DNA from: Euonymus europaeus
Taxonomy: Eukaryota; Streptophyta; Magnoliopsida; Celastrales; Celastraceae
Direction of reading: 5' to 3'
NCBI GenBank assembly: GCA_963580455.1
Contig: OY756972.1
Span: 9,129,001-9,193,000, forward strand
DNA length: 64,000 bases
Within the stretch, counting starts at the first letter, position 1; the number at the start of each line of letters is the position of its first letter. The notes below the pieces were generated by a model. That model was not told the DNA's origin. It saw only the letters and a program-made list of their open reading frames with translations, and did not search any database. The position numbers were made by a program, and so were the translations under genes. This document shows, piece after piece, positions 1-12,780 of this stretch.

Positions 1-993
1 TTCTAAGGAGGTTTCCAAGTTCTAAGGTTAGTTTTCTAGTTTTGTAAATTCTACGTTTTTTGTAGATCTTTTCTAATCCTTTAAGAGTTGAAACAATAGG
101 CTTAGATATGTTGATTCTATGATTATTTATGGTTGCTTTACTACATTTGATTTTTGGTGTAGGTTGAAGTTTGAATTTGGTGAGATTGGAGGATTTTGGG
201 GGAAATCATAGAGAGAGAAGGTAAGCTTCTCTTGATTTTTGGTTCTATATCTTATTGTTATAATAAATTGCTGTATTTGGAATGTAAGAATAAATTCGGT
301 TTGTTCAAATCGTTAGGTTGGAATGTAATATCTTATTGTTATAATTTGAGAATTTGAGATTATTACTTTATGCTAGGAATGAGGTAGTGATTCTTACCGC
401 TCTTTCATATCGTATTCATTTTGATTCTCTAAAGAGCATTTTGTATTTTCTCATTGGTAATTATTTTGTGTTCTTGCCTAAATTGTTCCTTAGGAATGAC
501 AAACCCATTGTTTGGTTATTGATTAAATTGCATACCTTATTCATGCTTAATCATCAATTGAGCATGGTAACTCTTGTACATGCATCACGTAGTTACGTAT
601 GTATTTAGGGTCATTATATATATGCTTATTCTTGAATAACATAATTGGACATGCATTTTAGATGTATTGATGATGATGGTTATGTGATGATATATTTGCT
701 TATGTTTTGCATGTGACTAGGAGGCTTGAGGCCTTGCCTAGAGTGTGAATATAGATAGATAGGCAGAGGCCCTGCTAGGCTGCGGAACTGTGCTGGATTT
801 CTTGATGTTTGAATCTCTGATAATGTGGTTATTGATTCCAGGTAGGAATTCTCCTATATATGGTGAGGTGTTACCGGATTTTTATTAGAATCTTAGGGTT
901 AGGATGACGTGTACTTATGTCCATAGTGATGGGTGTATGCGCCATTAGTAGCGCACCCTGCTTGTTGTGTGATTTTTGGGTCAAGGCATTACA
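1..993 (+). mobile_element. Gypsy LTR, 3' portion, cut by the window start
   Basis: The order of conserved blocks matches the LTRs at 9352-11320 and 16251-18190: the run before and after 'gtagatctt' near 60, the 'ctctaaagagc' block near 430, the 'ggcttgaggccttgcctag' block near 722, the 'ggtgaggtgttaccggat' block near 862, and a terminal 'gggtcaaggcattaca' ending at 993. No primer-binding site follows, so it is a solo LTR or the downstream LTR of an element whose body lies left of the window. Sequence is diverged from the other copies. Confidence 0.75.
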
Positions 994-2077
994 GTATTGA
1001 ATGTGCTGATTTTAAACTTGTTGAGAATATTGCATCTACACCTTCTAGGAGGAAAAGAAGAGCGAGAGAGAATGACTCCATCCCATTGTCACCGAAAGTA
1101 AAGTCTCCCAATTTATCTCCATGTTTACGCACGTCCGTTAAAAAAGTCCACTTAAGAACTCCACAAGTGAGCTCTTCTTTTTTATGACTTCTTTGTTGAA
1201 TGTGCCACGCCTTGATCTTGAGAGTTTGCATCTAGTGGTACGATTTTGAGTTGCAACATATTACCAAAAATATTTTAGTTGATTGGTGGTGATCGTTAAA
1301 TTGTTAGGTGATCAATTGTTCGTTCTTGCGGCCATGTTACAATTTGTTTCACATAACAAGCAGACCCAACTTCATTGAATCACAGACATATGTTGCCCAG
1401 TAATTGATTTCTTTTCATCTTTTATGCACACACATATAATGTGTGTCCGTTGCTTTTATATATGCTTTAGAATTATCTACAATATACCCACTTTTGAGCA
1501 CTTTTTTTTCTATTACTCACGATTCATTTTTTAAAATTCAGATATGACTTCTTGCAAACCACATTATGCTCCAAAGATGGATTCTAAGAGTAGTTCAAAC
1601 TCTAATCCACAATGGATTACAGAATCTAGTAAACCCAAACTTAAAGGGAAAACAATTAATTTTTCGATGGCTTTTGTTGGACTTCACTCTTCTATAGGCA
1701 TGCATGGTTATCTTAAGTTCCACGTCAACATTACAATGACTGGTTGTTTTGCTAGCCCTGGCATTAATCGATTTTAAGGTTTGGATATGTCTTTGATTAG
1801 CAAATCCAAGGAATTGGCATCCAAGAATGTCCATCGCTTTAGCCTACCTTACTTGTGTATTCCTCCGCATCACAATGATAATGACTTCATCCCACGACCT
1901 TTGATTTTCGATAGTATTGGAAGCTGATGTATTAGATGGAGGGACATCTTTGAACCCCAGAGTGATTTCATCTCAGTGGATTTTGGGAGTGGTCCAAACG
2001 AGTTGCTAGATTCCTTAAGAATATAGGCTTAGAAGATTTATCATTAGTCATGGATGAAATCACTTGGCTAACACAAG
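994..2077. other. Unassigned repeat-like DNA
   Basis: Short open stretches occur on the plus strand at about 1000-1187 (basic, Ser/Pro-rich) and 1544-1920, the latter continuing past a stop at 1777 into a similar-looking reading. They could be relics of a transposon-encoded protein. I do not recognise the family and see no intact gene. Confidence 0.3.
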
Positions 2078-4770
2078 AGGGGGGTGACTTGTGTTTCCAA
2101 AAACTAAGTATAAACCCCAAATACAAAACCACAATCTAAAAACTCACAAATGATCAAAACAGTGTCTAGAGTACAAATCTGCCAACCAACCAAGTAGATA
2201 ATATTTGACCTAGCAATTCAAGTCGGAATGCAACGAAATATTTTATGCAATATCACACCACCTTAATCAATACTATATCAAAAATTCAGATCAAAATTCT
2301 AGGTATAGCTATATGAACAGTGCACGGACATATTGTTATTCCAAAAAATTAACTATTAAAAGTATACCTAGAATCCACTAATCACAAGTTGTTCAACCAC
2401 AAAAAATATCCCAACAAGCAATGACAGCAAGCAACACTCTAATATCAATTTATAAGGTAAACAAATAAGCAAAGAAATCAAAAATAGAGTGCACAAAGAT
2501 ATATAGTGGTTTGGTGCTCACACCTACATCCACTACCTAAGCCCTCAAGCTTCAGATTTCCAAATCCACTGAAGGATATAAGTGGTTTTGCAAGTTCACC
2601 ACAAACTTAGGTTTTCCAAGCACACCCTAAACTTTTACATCACCAAGGTTGGAAGCTAACCTTAAACTTTCACACACCTTTCAAAGGTAATGCCCTTAAA
2701 AGGGACTTTTACAAATGATTTGGGTTTTGGTTCTCTCAGGATTAGCTCTAAGCTATTTGGATGAGAAACACTCAATCTCTCAATGTAAAGCTCATGGGTA
2801 GGATATTAATTTGGCTCAAATTCGTGGCTTTCACTCAACCAAAGGTTCACACAAATTCTCACAAAGATGAAAATAAGTTTAGGAGAAGTTTTGTGAAAAG
2901 TAGCTCAAGAACACTCAAAGAAATACCTTAATGATTTTGGATTGAAAGTGTGTCTTAGCTTGAGGTTGATGAGAGGAAGATTATGACAATAATCTCAGCA
3001 GATGATGATCAAAATATCAAGGGAAGATCACTCAAAGATTATAGATTCAAGAACAAAAGCTCTCTAAGAATATTTTGCACATTATTTTTCCAAGTGTGGA
3101 ATGAAGCATGACTTTCCTCTTCATTTGTCTCCATTGAATCTTGGCCATTGGATCTTCTTAATATTCAATCTCAGCCCTTAATCAACTTATAATCTCTGCC
3201 CTTCATCTTCAAAAACGAAGTCAATCCACACCATTGAAAAACTAGTTATTGACTTTTGGTCAACCTTTGCTTCAAATTTCAAATCTTGGCTCCAAGGTTT
3301 ATTTGGATCTTTTGTGCTTCTTGTTAAACTCTTACTCATGCTTAGAAAGGCTTCAACAATCAACCAAAAAACCCTTGCAAGGCTCACACGAAATTCCCCA
3401 CAAAATACTTGAAATCAAGAACATAAAAGTACATGGTGATGTAAAACAATTATCCTCCAAGTGTTTTGGCTCCAATCTTTTTCATTTGATTTCAAATGAA
3501 TCCAAGGCTTCTCAAACTCCCTCCAAAGGCTCCTAAGGCTTTCTAGAAGGATTATGACTGAACCCCTACTCCAAATAAATCATCCAACATTAATTCAACT
3601 TAGTCTAACCCATGGAAGGTCAATTTGAGGAATTTAGGCTAGTTTGGGTAAGAAATGGGTTGCACCAATTTAAGTCTTCTTGAATCCAAATTTGGTCAAA
3701 TTTCTCAATACATATATTTTAGACCCTTTCCTAAATAACTCCTTCAATGTTGCTCACATAATCTCAATCGCTCCCAAATAGGGTTTCCTAGGGGATTTCG
3801 GGATCTAGGGCACTTTAAGCCTAAACAATGAAACCTCAATACTCCATGACCATTTCATATCTTCAATTAATGTCTCAAATAAGTTTATGATTTGTACCTA
3901 CAAATAAATGAGTGATAGAACACTCCAATTTTGCTTGTAAGCTCAAAGAGCTTCAATGCTTGCACTTGGGTTAACTTAATATGATATAAGCTCAGTAAAA
4001 TTCAAGTAAGCACATGACAAATCAATTTATCCATATAAGAATGTGCATACACAATTTCACTTATAATTGAGATCGTTTGGTCATTCAATTTGATCATGTA
4101 AATCTCAACTTGGCTAGTTTCACAATAAAAAATTCTAAAGTATCTTAAATAATTTTCTAAACAAGAATCAAGTCAATCAAAGATCATATGAATAAGTTAT
4201 AACAATTCAACCAACATGTGCACAGTGTAATGTTTGGATAGTTTTTGTAATGCGAAAATGAACAAGTTCAAAATCATCAAATTCATATCAAATATGATCA
4301 AACATGATTCCAAAGATATATAATGAAGCTTAAATTAGTAGATAAAATAAATTTCATGATTTATCCAAATTCATCCAAAGTTAAGCACAATCAAATAGTC
4401 CAATATGTATTTTTGTATCAAAACACAAATGTAGGACATATGGTCCAACAATGAAAGCTGCATTGATGGAATATCATTGTCCCCTTTCGCCATATCGGGC
4501 TTTATGCAAGGTATGGTGTCTTGAAACTGATACCTTTGTATTGAGGCATGCAAAAATTGGGTTTTCTCGTTACAAAATGGAACTCTAAATCATAACATAA
4601 ATATATATTTTACATGTTTTGATTTTGTCCTTTCGAAATGATAAGATATAAAAAATAGTCTTTTTTTCCTTCTTTTTTATTTGAATTTGATTGAACTAGG
4701 AAATTCTGAAGCTGCCTACATACTCCTTTTGAGGAGATCAAGTCAAATGTAGTTCCATGCAAGGATTTTT
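2078..4770. other. Decayed LTR-like noncoding DNA, possibly copia-type, minus strand
   Basis: At 2078-2095 there is 'agaggggggtgacttgtg', whose reverse complement resembles the 'CACCCCCCTCT' stretch near the 3' end of many Ty1/copia LTRs. The following ~1.5 kb has the A-rich, gene-free character of an LTR. No partner LTR, primer site or coding region could be found. From about 3600 to 4770 I see only AT-rich DNA without genes. Confidence 0.25.
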
Positions 4771-4771
4771 T

Positions 4772-4867
4772 TTTTTTTTTTTTTGCCTAGACTGCTCTTT
4801 CGAGTTTTTAATCTAGTGATTTTTTTTTACCTAGACAACCCTTTCGGGTTTTCAATCTAGCGAGTTT
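4772..4867. repeat. T-rich tandem duplication (~50-bp unit, two copies)
   Basis: Two consecutive units each consist of a poly-T run followed by 'cctaga(c)...ctttcg(a/g)gtttt...aatctag'. Similar T-run motifs are familiar from LTRs and 3' regions of Tat-lineage elements, which fits the minus-strand Tat relic next to it. Confidence 0.6.
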
Positions 4868-5381
4868 TTTTAATGTCATTCATAGTTTATACTCATATGG
4901 GCAAGGAGTATTACAATTTATTACTAAGCATAAAAATGCTTCAAATTTGTTGCATTGATGACTCTGATCCGTAATCCATCCTTTTGACTTGTAAGCACCA
5001 TTTGTGTAAACTTTCGTGACTACATAAGCCCATCCCATTTGGTTAGGAATTTCCCCCAGTCCTTCAAAGGTATAAGGTGTCAATATGGGCTCTTCATAAG
5101 AAGATGACTCGAAATTGAATTGCTTTTCATTAACTTCCTCAATAGTGACATGGTTGATAGAAACAACAATCTTTTACTTACCTTTGTTTTCAACTGGAAC
5201 ATTACGTCTACGACGTCTTTTTCTGTTTATTTCTTTGGCTTATCTTTTCAGACTCAAATACCAAAATTTGAGCATTTCACTCTTGTATTTGGCTTGGAGT
5301 AGGAGACTCCAAGAGCCTTTCATCTTCATACTCAAATATTTGCACCATGATCGGCTTTGTTGACACTTTCTTTGCTTTAAT

Positions 5382-6388
5382 TCAAATAGGACATGAATTG
5401 CAAGGCTCATGCCCCAATCCGTGCTTTGGTTGCGGAATAGATATTCCTTGTTTATTTATCACTAGAGCTCTTCCTCTAGAAAGAACAGTTTGAAGGTAAC
5501 CAAGTTCACGAGGTTCCCCTTTTCCATATCTAGCTTTCTCAAAAAGTTTCTTCACATGTAGATTAAACCATGCATTTGAATGGTCTCCCAAAGCTTTAGG
5601 AAGCTTAGATTCCTTGATATCTTCTTGTGTAGGAATAACTTCCTCAATAAAAGGAGTAGGAAGAATCAGATCTTCCTTTAGAATGTCGACATCATACTTA
5701 GACAACTCATTTTTTGGTGATTCATTTATAAAGGTTCATGATAAAATGTTCTCAGTTGACTCATCTTTTTCTTCATTTATGGATTCAAGAATCAACACTG
5801 GAAGAGCTTGTTGGGGAACATTTTCCTTTCGGCAAAATGTTGCATCTGTAAAATGAGACTCCTCAATTGCGAATGGTTTTGACTCAGCTACAATGTATTT
5901 CTCTTCACCATCTAGATTGTACTTAAAGTATTGGTGCCATGTTGAAGCGATCACCCCAGTCTCATGCAGCCAAACACATCCTAGAAGTAATTCATAGGAT
6001 ATTTTTGAGTCAATTACACAAAATAAGGCCGATGAAACTAATTCATCCACATCTATCTTTACATGGCATGTTGCCCTTTTTATTGAAACCCTAGATCATA
6101 AGTTTGTTTTTGAAAACTCATTCACCGAGATTCGAGCTTTCCCAATGTATGGATTTTCATAATGTTTATAGTATATCTACAGTCAATGAGGATTCGAGAG
6201 ACTTTATGCTTTCGTATTAGTCCACTAACATAAAATGGCCTATTATGATGTCTGGTCCCAAGTTGTAAATCATCATTTGTGAAAGTAATTTTCGTCATAA
6301 AATCAGTAGAACTAACATTATTAATATGGGAAAATACTTTCTCTTTATATTCTTTTAGATTGAGCAACGTTTGAACTAAAGCCAAACG
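5382..6388 (-). pseudogene. Tat-type retrotransposon protease region and downstream linker, broken
   Basis: Reading on the minus strand, 6385-6122 encodes a retropepsin-like segment with a 'DDLQLGTRHHNRPFYVSG' stretch and 'SRILIDCRYTINIM', where the catalytic region of this lineage normally has D-x-G. The Gly is replaced (D-C-R), so it should be inactive. 6050-5736 continues with 'SYELLLGCVWLHETG', the conserved late protease strand, and 5705-5382 resembles the protease-RT linker. Frame changes and stops separate the pieces. It is the downstream part of the gag-protease region at 8348-9351 and 18196-20013, with later insertions between. No reverse transcriptase was recognised below 5382, so the 3' part is lost or too decayed. 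Confidence 0.7.
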
Positions 6389-8347
6389 TATAACACCCTG
6401 ACTCGGGAGGCGATACTGTTTATACTAACCAATATCCATCCAATAGTTGTTTAACCTTAAATAATCATAAATGACATTCAAACATTCCATCCTAGTCCAT
6501 CCATCTAGGATCCATCAATTTCTAACAAAAATCTGGCAGCACCTCCCTATATATTGGAGGATGCCTACCTGAATACGCGCAGCACAAGCAACATCGTCAT
6601 ACGTATAAGGCCTCCAACCATCGTATAACATGCAACCACAATCCTAGGTAGGGCCTCAAGCCATCTACAACATGCATCACATCCATCTATGTATCAAACA
6701 TACAATTCAATAGAACAAGAAGTTCTTAATCCGGTTTGGGAGTCCCGTTATACGACACGACTTCCTAACTGTATCAACATTCACATGTGGGAAAAGAAAA
6801 AAAATAGAGGATGAGTAATGGCTCAATAAGGTAAAGAGAAACAATAGAATACATAAGCTGAAATGAAAGATAAGTTCAATGCAACAATATGCTTTAAACT
6901 ATGAACCATAAGAATGAGTAACATAATCAATATGAGATCATGTCTCTTCTTCATGAGCCATCATGGAATGATGCACCGAGCATCCATTCCAACGAGCCGT
7001 GAACATTGTCACATTTACTTCCCATGAGGAATAAGACCAAATGTAAGACTTATGTCTTACCCACACTGATTAAGGCTCAATCAAACTGACCACCACAATC
7101 TCAGTGTGTTGCCTCACCTAGGTCTCATTTGGTGGGAACCAAGCTCAGGTTCCAAGACCCTCCTCCCACATGATGTTCAATCCACCTACAGAAATTTTGA
7201 GTCACCCGATCTTTCTATGCAACTCAAATGCAAACAAGTAAAGCATGCCTTGAAATATATATATATATATATACCAACCCTACATATATATGAACTACTT
7301 ATGACGTATGAACAAGAACCATACATGCTTGATATAAGACCAAACAATTTATTCGGGTATACATTACAATTTATAGATTATGAGAATAATCCTAGTTTCA
7401 TTCTTCCTTATGGAGAAAATAAGGAAAGAAACAAATACGATTGACCAATGACGAAAATAACCAGATTTTAGATATCAAGATCGAAAATGGAAATAGAATG
7501 GGGTACAAATCCCCTACATCGAATCCAAGCTATAATTTTTGAATTTTAGGGTTTTGACTTCCGAACCTATCATACAAAAAATTTCATCCCTCATTCCAAC
7601 AAATAAATTTCCAATGATCAAATCCAACCATAAAACCAAGAGAAATTAACTTTCTCTCTCTAGAAAGTCAAATATAGCCAAATCAAGCCTTCAAGCTTTC
7701 AAACCACTAAATTGATAATCAACCTAGTATATAACATCATAAATGGATTCAAATCAACCTATATAATCATTATAAAGCATCTATTTAAACCATATGAAAC
7801 TCGCCTCAAAGCTTCTAATCTTTGAGAAATCCTTGTTGTACTCTTCAACCAAAGCCAAAAATCCACTTGATTTGTAATTTCTCTCACTAGATTTCTCTCT
7901 CTCTCTCTCTCTCTCTCTTCTCTTTCTTTATTTTGTGTTTCAACCAAAATGACCTAAGTCTAGTTTGTGAAATACTTTAAAATAGCTCAGGGTGTGCCTA
8001 GGTGTGTAGGAGGTGCGCCTAGTCTCCAAATTCTCTAATAACTATTGGACTGGGCGCCCTTTTGCACATGCGTAGGCATTGTTGGCCTAGGCATGTGAAA
8101 ATCACACCTAGGCTCCCTATGTTTTTAATATTCACTTCTGGCTTAGTCTAAGCTTCGATTTGATATATTGTAGACCCAAAACGGATATCTATGCTAAAAG
8201 TTATGGCCCATTCAATCAACCTTGTTTGAAAATAACTTTTTGTGATCCTGTGCTACACCGATGACCCATAACCTTCCCGAATCCATTCAAATCATTTAAT
8301 ACCCAAAATTTAATGTGATCCTAAATTTTTTGGGTTAGGGTCTCACA
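6389..8347 (-). mobile_element. Solo gypsy LTR (1959 bp), minus strand
   Basis: On the plus strand it opens 'tataacaccctgactcggg' and closes 'gggttagggtctcaca', the reverse complement of the terminal pattern TGTGA-ACCCT...GGGCGTTACA in neighbouring LTRs; one terminal G has become A. Internal blocks match the LTR at 9352 in inverted order, including the 'aagcttcgatttgatatatt' block near 8150. No internal coding region is present. Flanks AAACG (6384-6388) and AAAAT/AAATG (8348-8353) form an imperfect target duplication. It interrupts the Tat-type protease reading frame, which resumes on the other side. Confidence 0.85.
7891..7918. repeat. CT microsatellite inside the solo LTR
   Basis: An uninterrupted run of CT dinucleotides on the plus strand. 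Equivalent AG runs occur at the same place in related LTRs (9674-9689, 16541-16556), just upstream of the LTR transcript region. Confidence 0.8.
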
Positions 8348-8534
8348 AAAATGAGTATCCATTGGGAGGTCGAGAGCTTTTGAGATGTTCATGTTGGGAG
8401 GGGATTTCATGGAGTGAAGTAACAACTCTTTTTTCCTCAACACTGAAGGTTTCCGTCTTTGAGCCATCATTTTCTTCTTGTGACTCTTTAGTGTCCACTG
8501 CACTTTTGACATATGTTGTCATATATTCATCGGG

Positions 8535-8890
8535 TTAATATCACTTTTAGTCACCGAAAGATAGCCCATGTTTCATTTTGGTCACCGAAAGATAAAACGT
8601 TCCAACTTGGTAACTTAACTTTTCATTTTGTTTCAGTCAAGCCACCCGGTCAGGATTTCTAAAATCCGGGCAGCAAAAATGCTAACGTGGCAGTTTGACT
8701 TCTTTTGATTGGTCCACGTGAAAAATAGTCGCCACGTGGAAATATTTAGCATAAGTTAATACTACTTTTAGTCACTGAAAAATTATTCATGTTTCATTTT
8801 CGCCACTGAAAGAAAAAACGTTTCAATTTAGTCATTTAGCCTTTCATTTTGTTCTAGTAAAGCCACTTGGTCAAACTAGCCACCGAGTGT
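8535..8890. repeat. Duplicated ~220-bp motif
   Basis: Two tandem copies begin 'gttaatatcacttttagtca' (8535) and 'gttaatactacttttagtca' (8755) and continue through matching 'ccatgtttcattttggtcac' type blocks and a 'gccac..ggtca' block. The second copy is shorter and diverged. The motif is a noncoding dispersed type; family not assigned. Confidence 0.6.
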
Positions 8891-9346
8891 CATTGTCGAA
8901 ATGCTCTCGTGCGGCCTCTAAGCACAATCATCATTCAGTGGCACGACTAATCCCGCAGTCAAACTAAGAAGCAAAAATTAGGTTTCAGAGATCAAACCCT
9001 ACAACACCATTCATACTCTAGGCCTCCTGCTTAGAAAGTAATCATTTGGAAAGTATTCCTTAAGAATTACTTATTTCCTTGGAGTCGAATAAATGTCTTT
9101 CGGCTTAGCATCAACAAATATATTTCTTCCCAATCGACGCTTAGGTCAAGATTTCTTATTTTCTCCCCTAAGGTCGGACTCTCCATTTGGAACATTAGGC
9201 ATCGATCTTGGAAGAGCCAAAATTTGATTCGGACAAGATGCATATCCTCTCTGACTTCTTACTTTCACCCAACCTTCATCTTGGGCTAGCAGTTCTTCCA
9301 CATAATACCAACTGGTTGGTTGGTTTTTTGAACACCATTCACTTCG

Positions 9347-9351
9347 GAGGA
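9347..9351. repeat. Target-site duplication GAGGA (left)
   Basis: The five bases before the 5' LTR of the Tekay-type element are GAGGA, identical to 18191-18195 directly after its 3' LTR. This marks a simple integration into the older Tat-type element. Confidence 0.9.
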
Positions 9352-11320
9352 TGTGAAACCCTGACCCAAAAAAAATAATAAAATAATAATAATAAATAAT
9401 TTTACTTTAGTAAGCTACGAATCACAAAAAGTTGTGTTTGAACTAGGTTCACAAAATGGGATGTAACTTTTAGTATACATGTCCATTTTGGGGCCATAAT
9501 ATATCAAATCGAAGCTTAGACTGAGCCGGAATTAAATATGCAGGAAAAACAGGAAAAAATAATCTGGTAGAGTCGAACGCCCTTCCAGCGCTCGAGCGCT
9601 CGAATCTATCCCGCAAGTCTTTATACCCGAAAATCAAAAAATCTCACCAGATTTTCTGGTTTCTTCTCGTTTAGAGAGAGAGAGAGAGAATGGAAGAGAG
9701 ATAAGGTGATTTAGACAAGAACTTGGCTTGATTCTTGAGTATTTATGATCATTGAAGTGAGTTAGTGAAGATTCAAGCTTGATTCAAGAGTTTTGGTAAG
9801 TTTTCTCACTTTTGGTAAAAGTTAGGTTTTTGTAGATCTTGTTAGATTCTTTTGGAATTGGTTTCTATGGTTTAGATATGTTGATTTAGGCTTGATTTTG
9901 TACATATATCTTGGTTGGTTTGTGATTTTGGAGCAAGGGTTTGACTAGGCTAAGATTGAAGATTTTAGAGAAAAAATTCTAGAGAGAGAAAGTAAGTATT
10001 TGGAAATTCTTTATTTGGGTTGATTTTTATATGTATGATTGATACTATATTTGATTTGTCTAATGGTTAGGTTTGGAAAATCGAGACCCTAAACCATAAA
10101 TTGTAGAATCTGTTTTACTTGGATATCGAGGTAGGGATTCTTACCCTCTTCTATCGTGTTTATTTCCATTATCCAAAGAGCGGTTTGTAACTTCTTCATT
10201 GGTCATTCATTTTTGTTCTTGCCTAAATTGATTTTTAGGAAGAACGAAACTTGATTGTTGATATTTGATTTAAAACTCATACCCAATTATATGTTTGATC
10301 ACCCATCAAGCATAGTTTTACTCTCAAACATGCATCACATAGTTACGTATGTATGTAGGGTTGATTTATCTATATATACTATTCTTGCATAATATATTTG
10401 GCATGCACATTAGATGTATTGCATTAGGGTCGCGGGCGCGGGCTTGTAGCCTTATAGGAGTTATTGTGATGCGAAATTCCGAGCGCGGAGCAAGACCAAG
10501 CCTTATAGTCGGATGAACTAAAAGGACTTGCGTCATATACCCGTGTCGGATTTTTCATGGGATGGACACCTACTTGGTCTAAGGGCAATGCCAAAGTTTT
10601 CGATGATATTCCGGATATCTGTTGAAAAATGCCAAAGGGACAGTATGGTGATGAGTTTAGTGTTTATTGATGTTATCATGGTAGTTGACATGTTGCTGCA
10701 TTGTCTTTATTCTTTTAAATCCAGCTTTTACTTTCGATTACTCAATATTCCTTACTGAGCCTTCTGCTCACCCTATTTCCTTTTATGATCTTCAGGTGAG
10801 ATTGGTTCGGATGTCGAACCAACGGGTCAGCAGCGAGCACAGTGACATGGGTGGCCATCTTGGAGCCTAGGATTTGAGTTATGATGTAGAGTCTGTTTAT
10901 GTTTGTTTATCTAGTACCTGTAGTACTTAGATTGTATGGTGATTGGGGTTATGTTAACCTATTATGATGGATGATGACGATTGGTTGAGAGGTTGTGCCC
11001 TGTGATCCGGACTCTCATGCCATGTTGTGGGACTTCGGTCCGGATCAATAAATCATGTGATGGTTGTTTTTGTTTCTGATGTTGATTATGCGTTACTGCA
11101 TGTGATTAGGTGGCCTGAGGCCCTGCCTAGAGTGTGATTGTGGTTAGATGGCCTGAGGCCCAGTTTAGGCTGCAGAATTGTAGTTTAGTAACTCTGATAT
11201 TATATGTGTGATTGAGTTTCAGGTTGGCATCCTCCGAAATACGGGGAGGTGCTGCCGGATTTTCTATAGAATTAGTAGCGTTCTGGACTCGGGGTGTGAT
11301 TCTCGGGTCGGGGCGTTACA
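9352..11320 (+). repeat. 5' LTR of the Tekay-type element
   Basis: Starts 'tgtgaaaccctgaccc' and ends 'ggggcgttaca'. By eye it differs from the 3' LTR by a few percent, concentrated in the first ~300 bp and around 10100-10260. It also retains a 27-bp segment between two TCGAA repeats (9573-9604) that the 3' LTR lacks. An AG microsatellite at 9674-9689 precedes the presumed leader. Confidence 0.95.
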
Positions 11321-11321
11321 G

Positions 11322-11337
11322 TTTGCTATCAGAGCGA
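11322..11337 (+). other. Primer-binding site (initiator Met tRNA type)
   Basis: Directly after the LTR comes 'tttgctatcagagcgagg'. The core CTATCAGAGC matches the usual plant gypsy/copia site TGGTATCAGAGC apart from the first bases, so priming by tRNA-iMet is inferred. Confidence 0.8.
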
Positions 11338-11492
11338 GGTTACGGCTCTACGTAGGATCTGGGGTTAGGTCCTAGATGTGTTTAGTAAGTCTCCAAGCCA
11401 TGTCACGACCTCTGCTGGTCCGGTATGTATTCGTTATCCCTTAAATCCTCGTATTTGATTGGTGTTGAGTATTTTAATCTGTTGTGGCGCAG

Positions 11493-12780
11493 ATGGATAC
11501 TCGTAGACAGACACATTCTGCTCGTACTGCGAATACCCCAGATGTTGGGGGCGGGCGAGGTAAGCCGAGGGGCCATGGTAGAGGTAGGGGAGCAACACAT
11601 GTCACTAGGCGTACTCCCAATACACAGGGGTCACTGCCAGGGATAGGCAGTAGTGACAGGGTTGAAGAGAGAGTTGTCCATGAAGGACTACAGACTGATG
11701 AGGGGCTGGAGAGAACTTCTAAGCGAGTGTTGCAGGTTGTACAGCTTGCTCCTAGTGCTACTTCGGGGCAACCCATGACGTTGGAGGTCTTGGCAGGGTT
11801 AGTGACAAATTTAACTCAAGTCGTAGCGCAGATTCAGGTGCAAGTCCAGAATCAGTCTGCGGTTCAGATTCAGGCTCAGGGGCAAGTTCAAACTCAGAAT
11901 TAGGGTCAGGCTCCAAAAGCTAGGGCACCAGAGGTGCGGTCAGAAGGACAGACTTCTGGGGTTATCACTGAGGGTGGGACTCCAACTGTGACAAAGCAAG
12001 AGATCTATGAGGTTGATCAACTTCGTAGGACGGGTCCCCCACAATTTTCTAGTGAGGGGGTGGGATGTGAAGCTGGAGAGTGGATTCGACAAATGAGCAA
12101 GAGGTTTGATTCTTTAGCTCTTTCTGATGATCGAAGGATGAAGTTGATATTCTACTATCTTAGTGGATCGGCGTCTGATTGGTGGGATTCTCTGGATCAG
12201 AGGAAGCATGATCTGACATGGGCATCCTTTGAGTTGATTTTTATGCAGCGTTTTGTGCCAGATAGTTATCAATCTGACAAGGCCCAGCAGTATTTGGGGT
12301 TGATTCAGACTCCAGAGATGACGGTGACGGAGTACACCAAGAAGTATGAAGAGTTATACAAGTTTGGAAAGAGGTTTGCTCCGGATGATTGGAGCAAGAC
12401 AGAAAGGTACCGGAACGGACTAATTCCGAGTATCATGAAATTGATGATTTCTTCGGGAAAGATTACTTATGATAAGGCAGTGGATATGGCACTCCAGCTG
12501 GAGTTGGGAGAACGTAATTCCCGTCAGTATTGGGATATTCAAAAAGGCCGTAAGACTTCGGCATCGAGTGGTGGTAGTGGAAGTGGCCAGAAAAGGCAGA
12601 AGACCGAGTCTCAACCTCAAAGGGGTCAAAGGGGAGATAGAGATCAGGGATAGAAGTCACGGGGTGGCAAGGTCACTTGTTTCAAGTGTGGCAAGGAGGG
12701 TCACATGAGGGATCAGTGTCGATCTAGAGACGTAGTATGCTTTGGATGTGGTGCAACCGGCCACAAGAAGATTGATTGCC
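11493..12780 (+). pseudogene. Gag of the Tekay-type element with two zinc knuckles, interrupted by stops
   Basis: Gag forms the virus-like particle and packages element RNA. From the ATG at 11493 the frame shows a basic, Arg/Gly-rich N-terminus, a Gln/Val-rich linker, and a capsid-like region with 'GSASDWWDSL' and 'FVPDSYQSDKAQQYLGL' (about 12090-12540). Two CCHC knuckles follow, CFKCGKEGHMRDQC and CFGCGATGHKKIDC (about 12676-12780). TAG stops at 11901 and 12651 break the frame and reading resumes in the same frame afterwards; the second stop separates the capsid from the knuckles. Length and order are normal for a Tekay gag, so the original was one gag-pol frame. Confidence 0.9.

Larger units (their letters stand above)
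8348..9351 (-). pseudogene. Tat-type gag-protease linker remnant, minus strand
   Basis: This block lies between two later insertions. Minus-strand open segments include 8512-8321 (ending 'ALDLPMDTHF' before running into the LTR) and a stretch around 9305-9145 reading 'VEELLAQDEGWVKVRSQRGY', typical of the region between gag and protease in Tat elements. Joining across the LTR at 6389-8347 the frame continues into the protease piece. Within it, 8530-8900 is a separate noncoding repeat. Stops and a frame change show it is dead. Confidence 0.55.

Noticed and set aside
2078..3600. A complete copia element
   Set aside because: Only one LTR-end-like motif is seen; no second LTR, primer site or pol.
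7106..7444. 112-codon open frame on the plus strand
   Set aside because: It lies inside the minus-strand solo LTR, runs through a TA microsatellite and has no domain.
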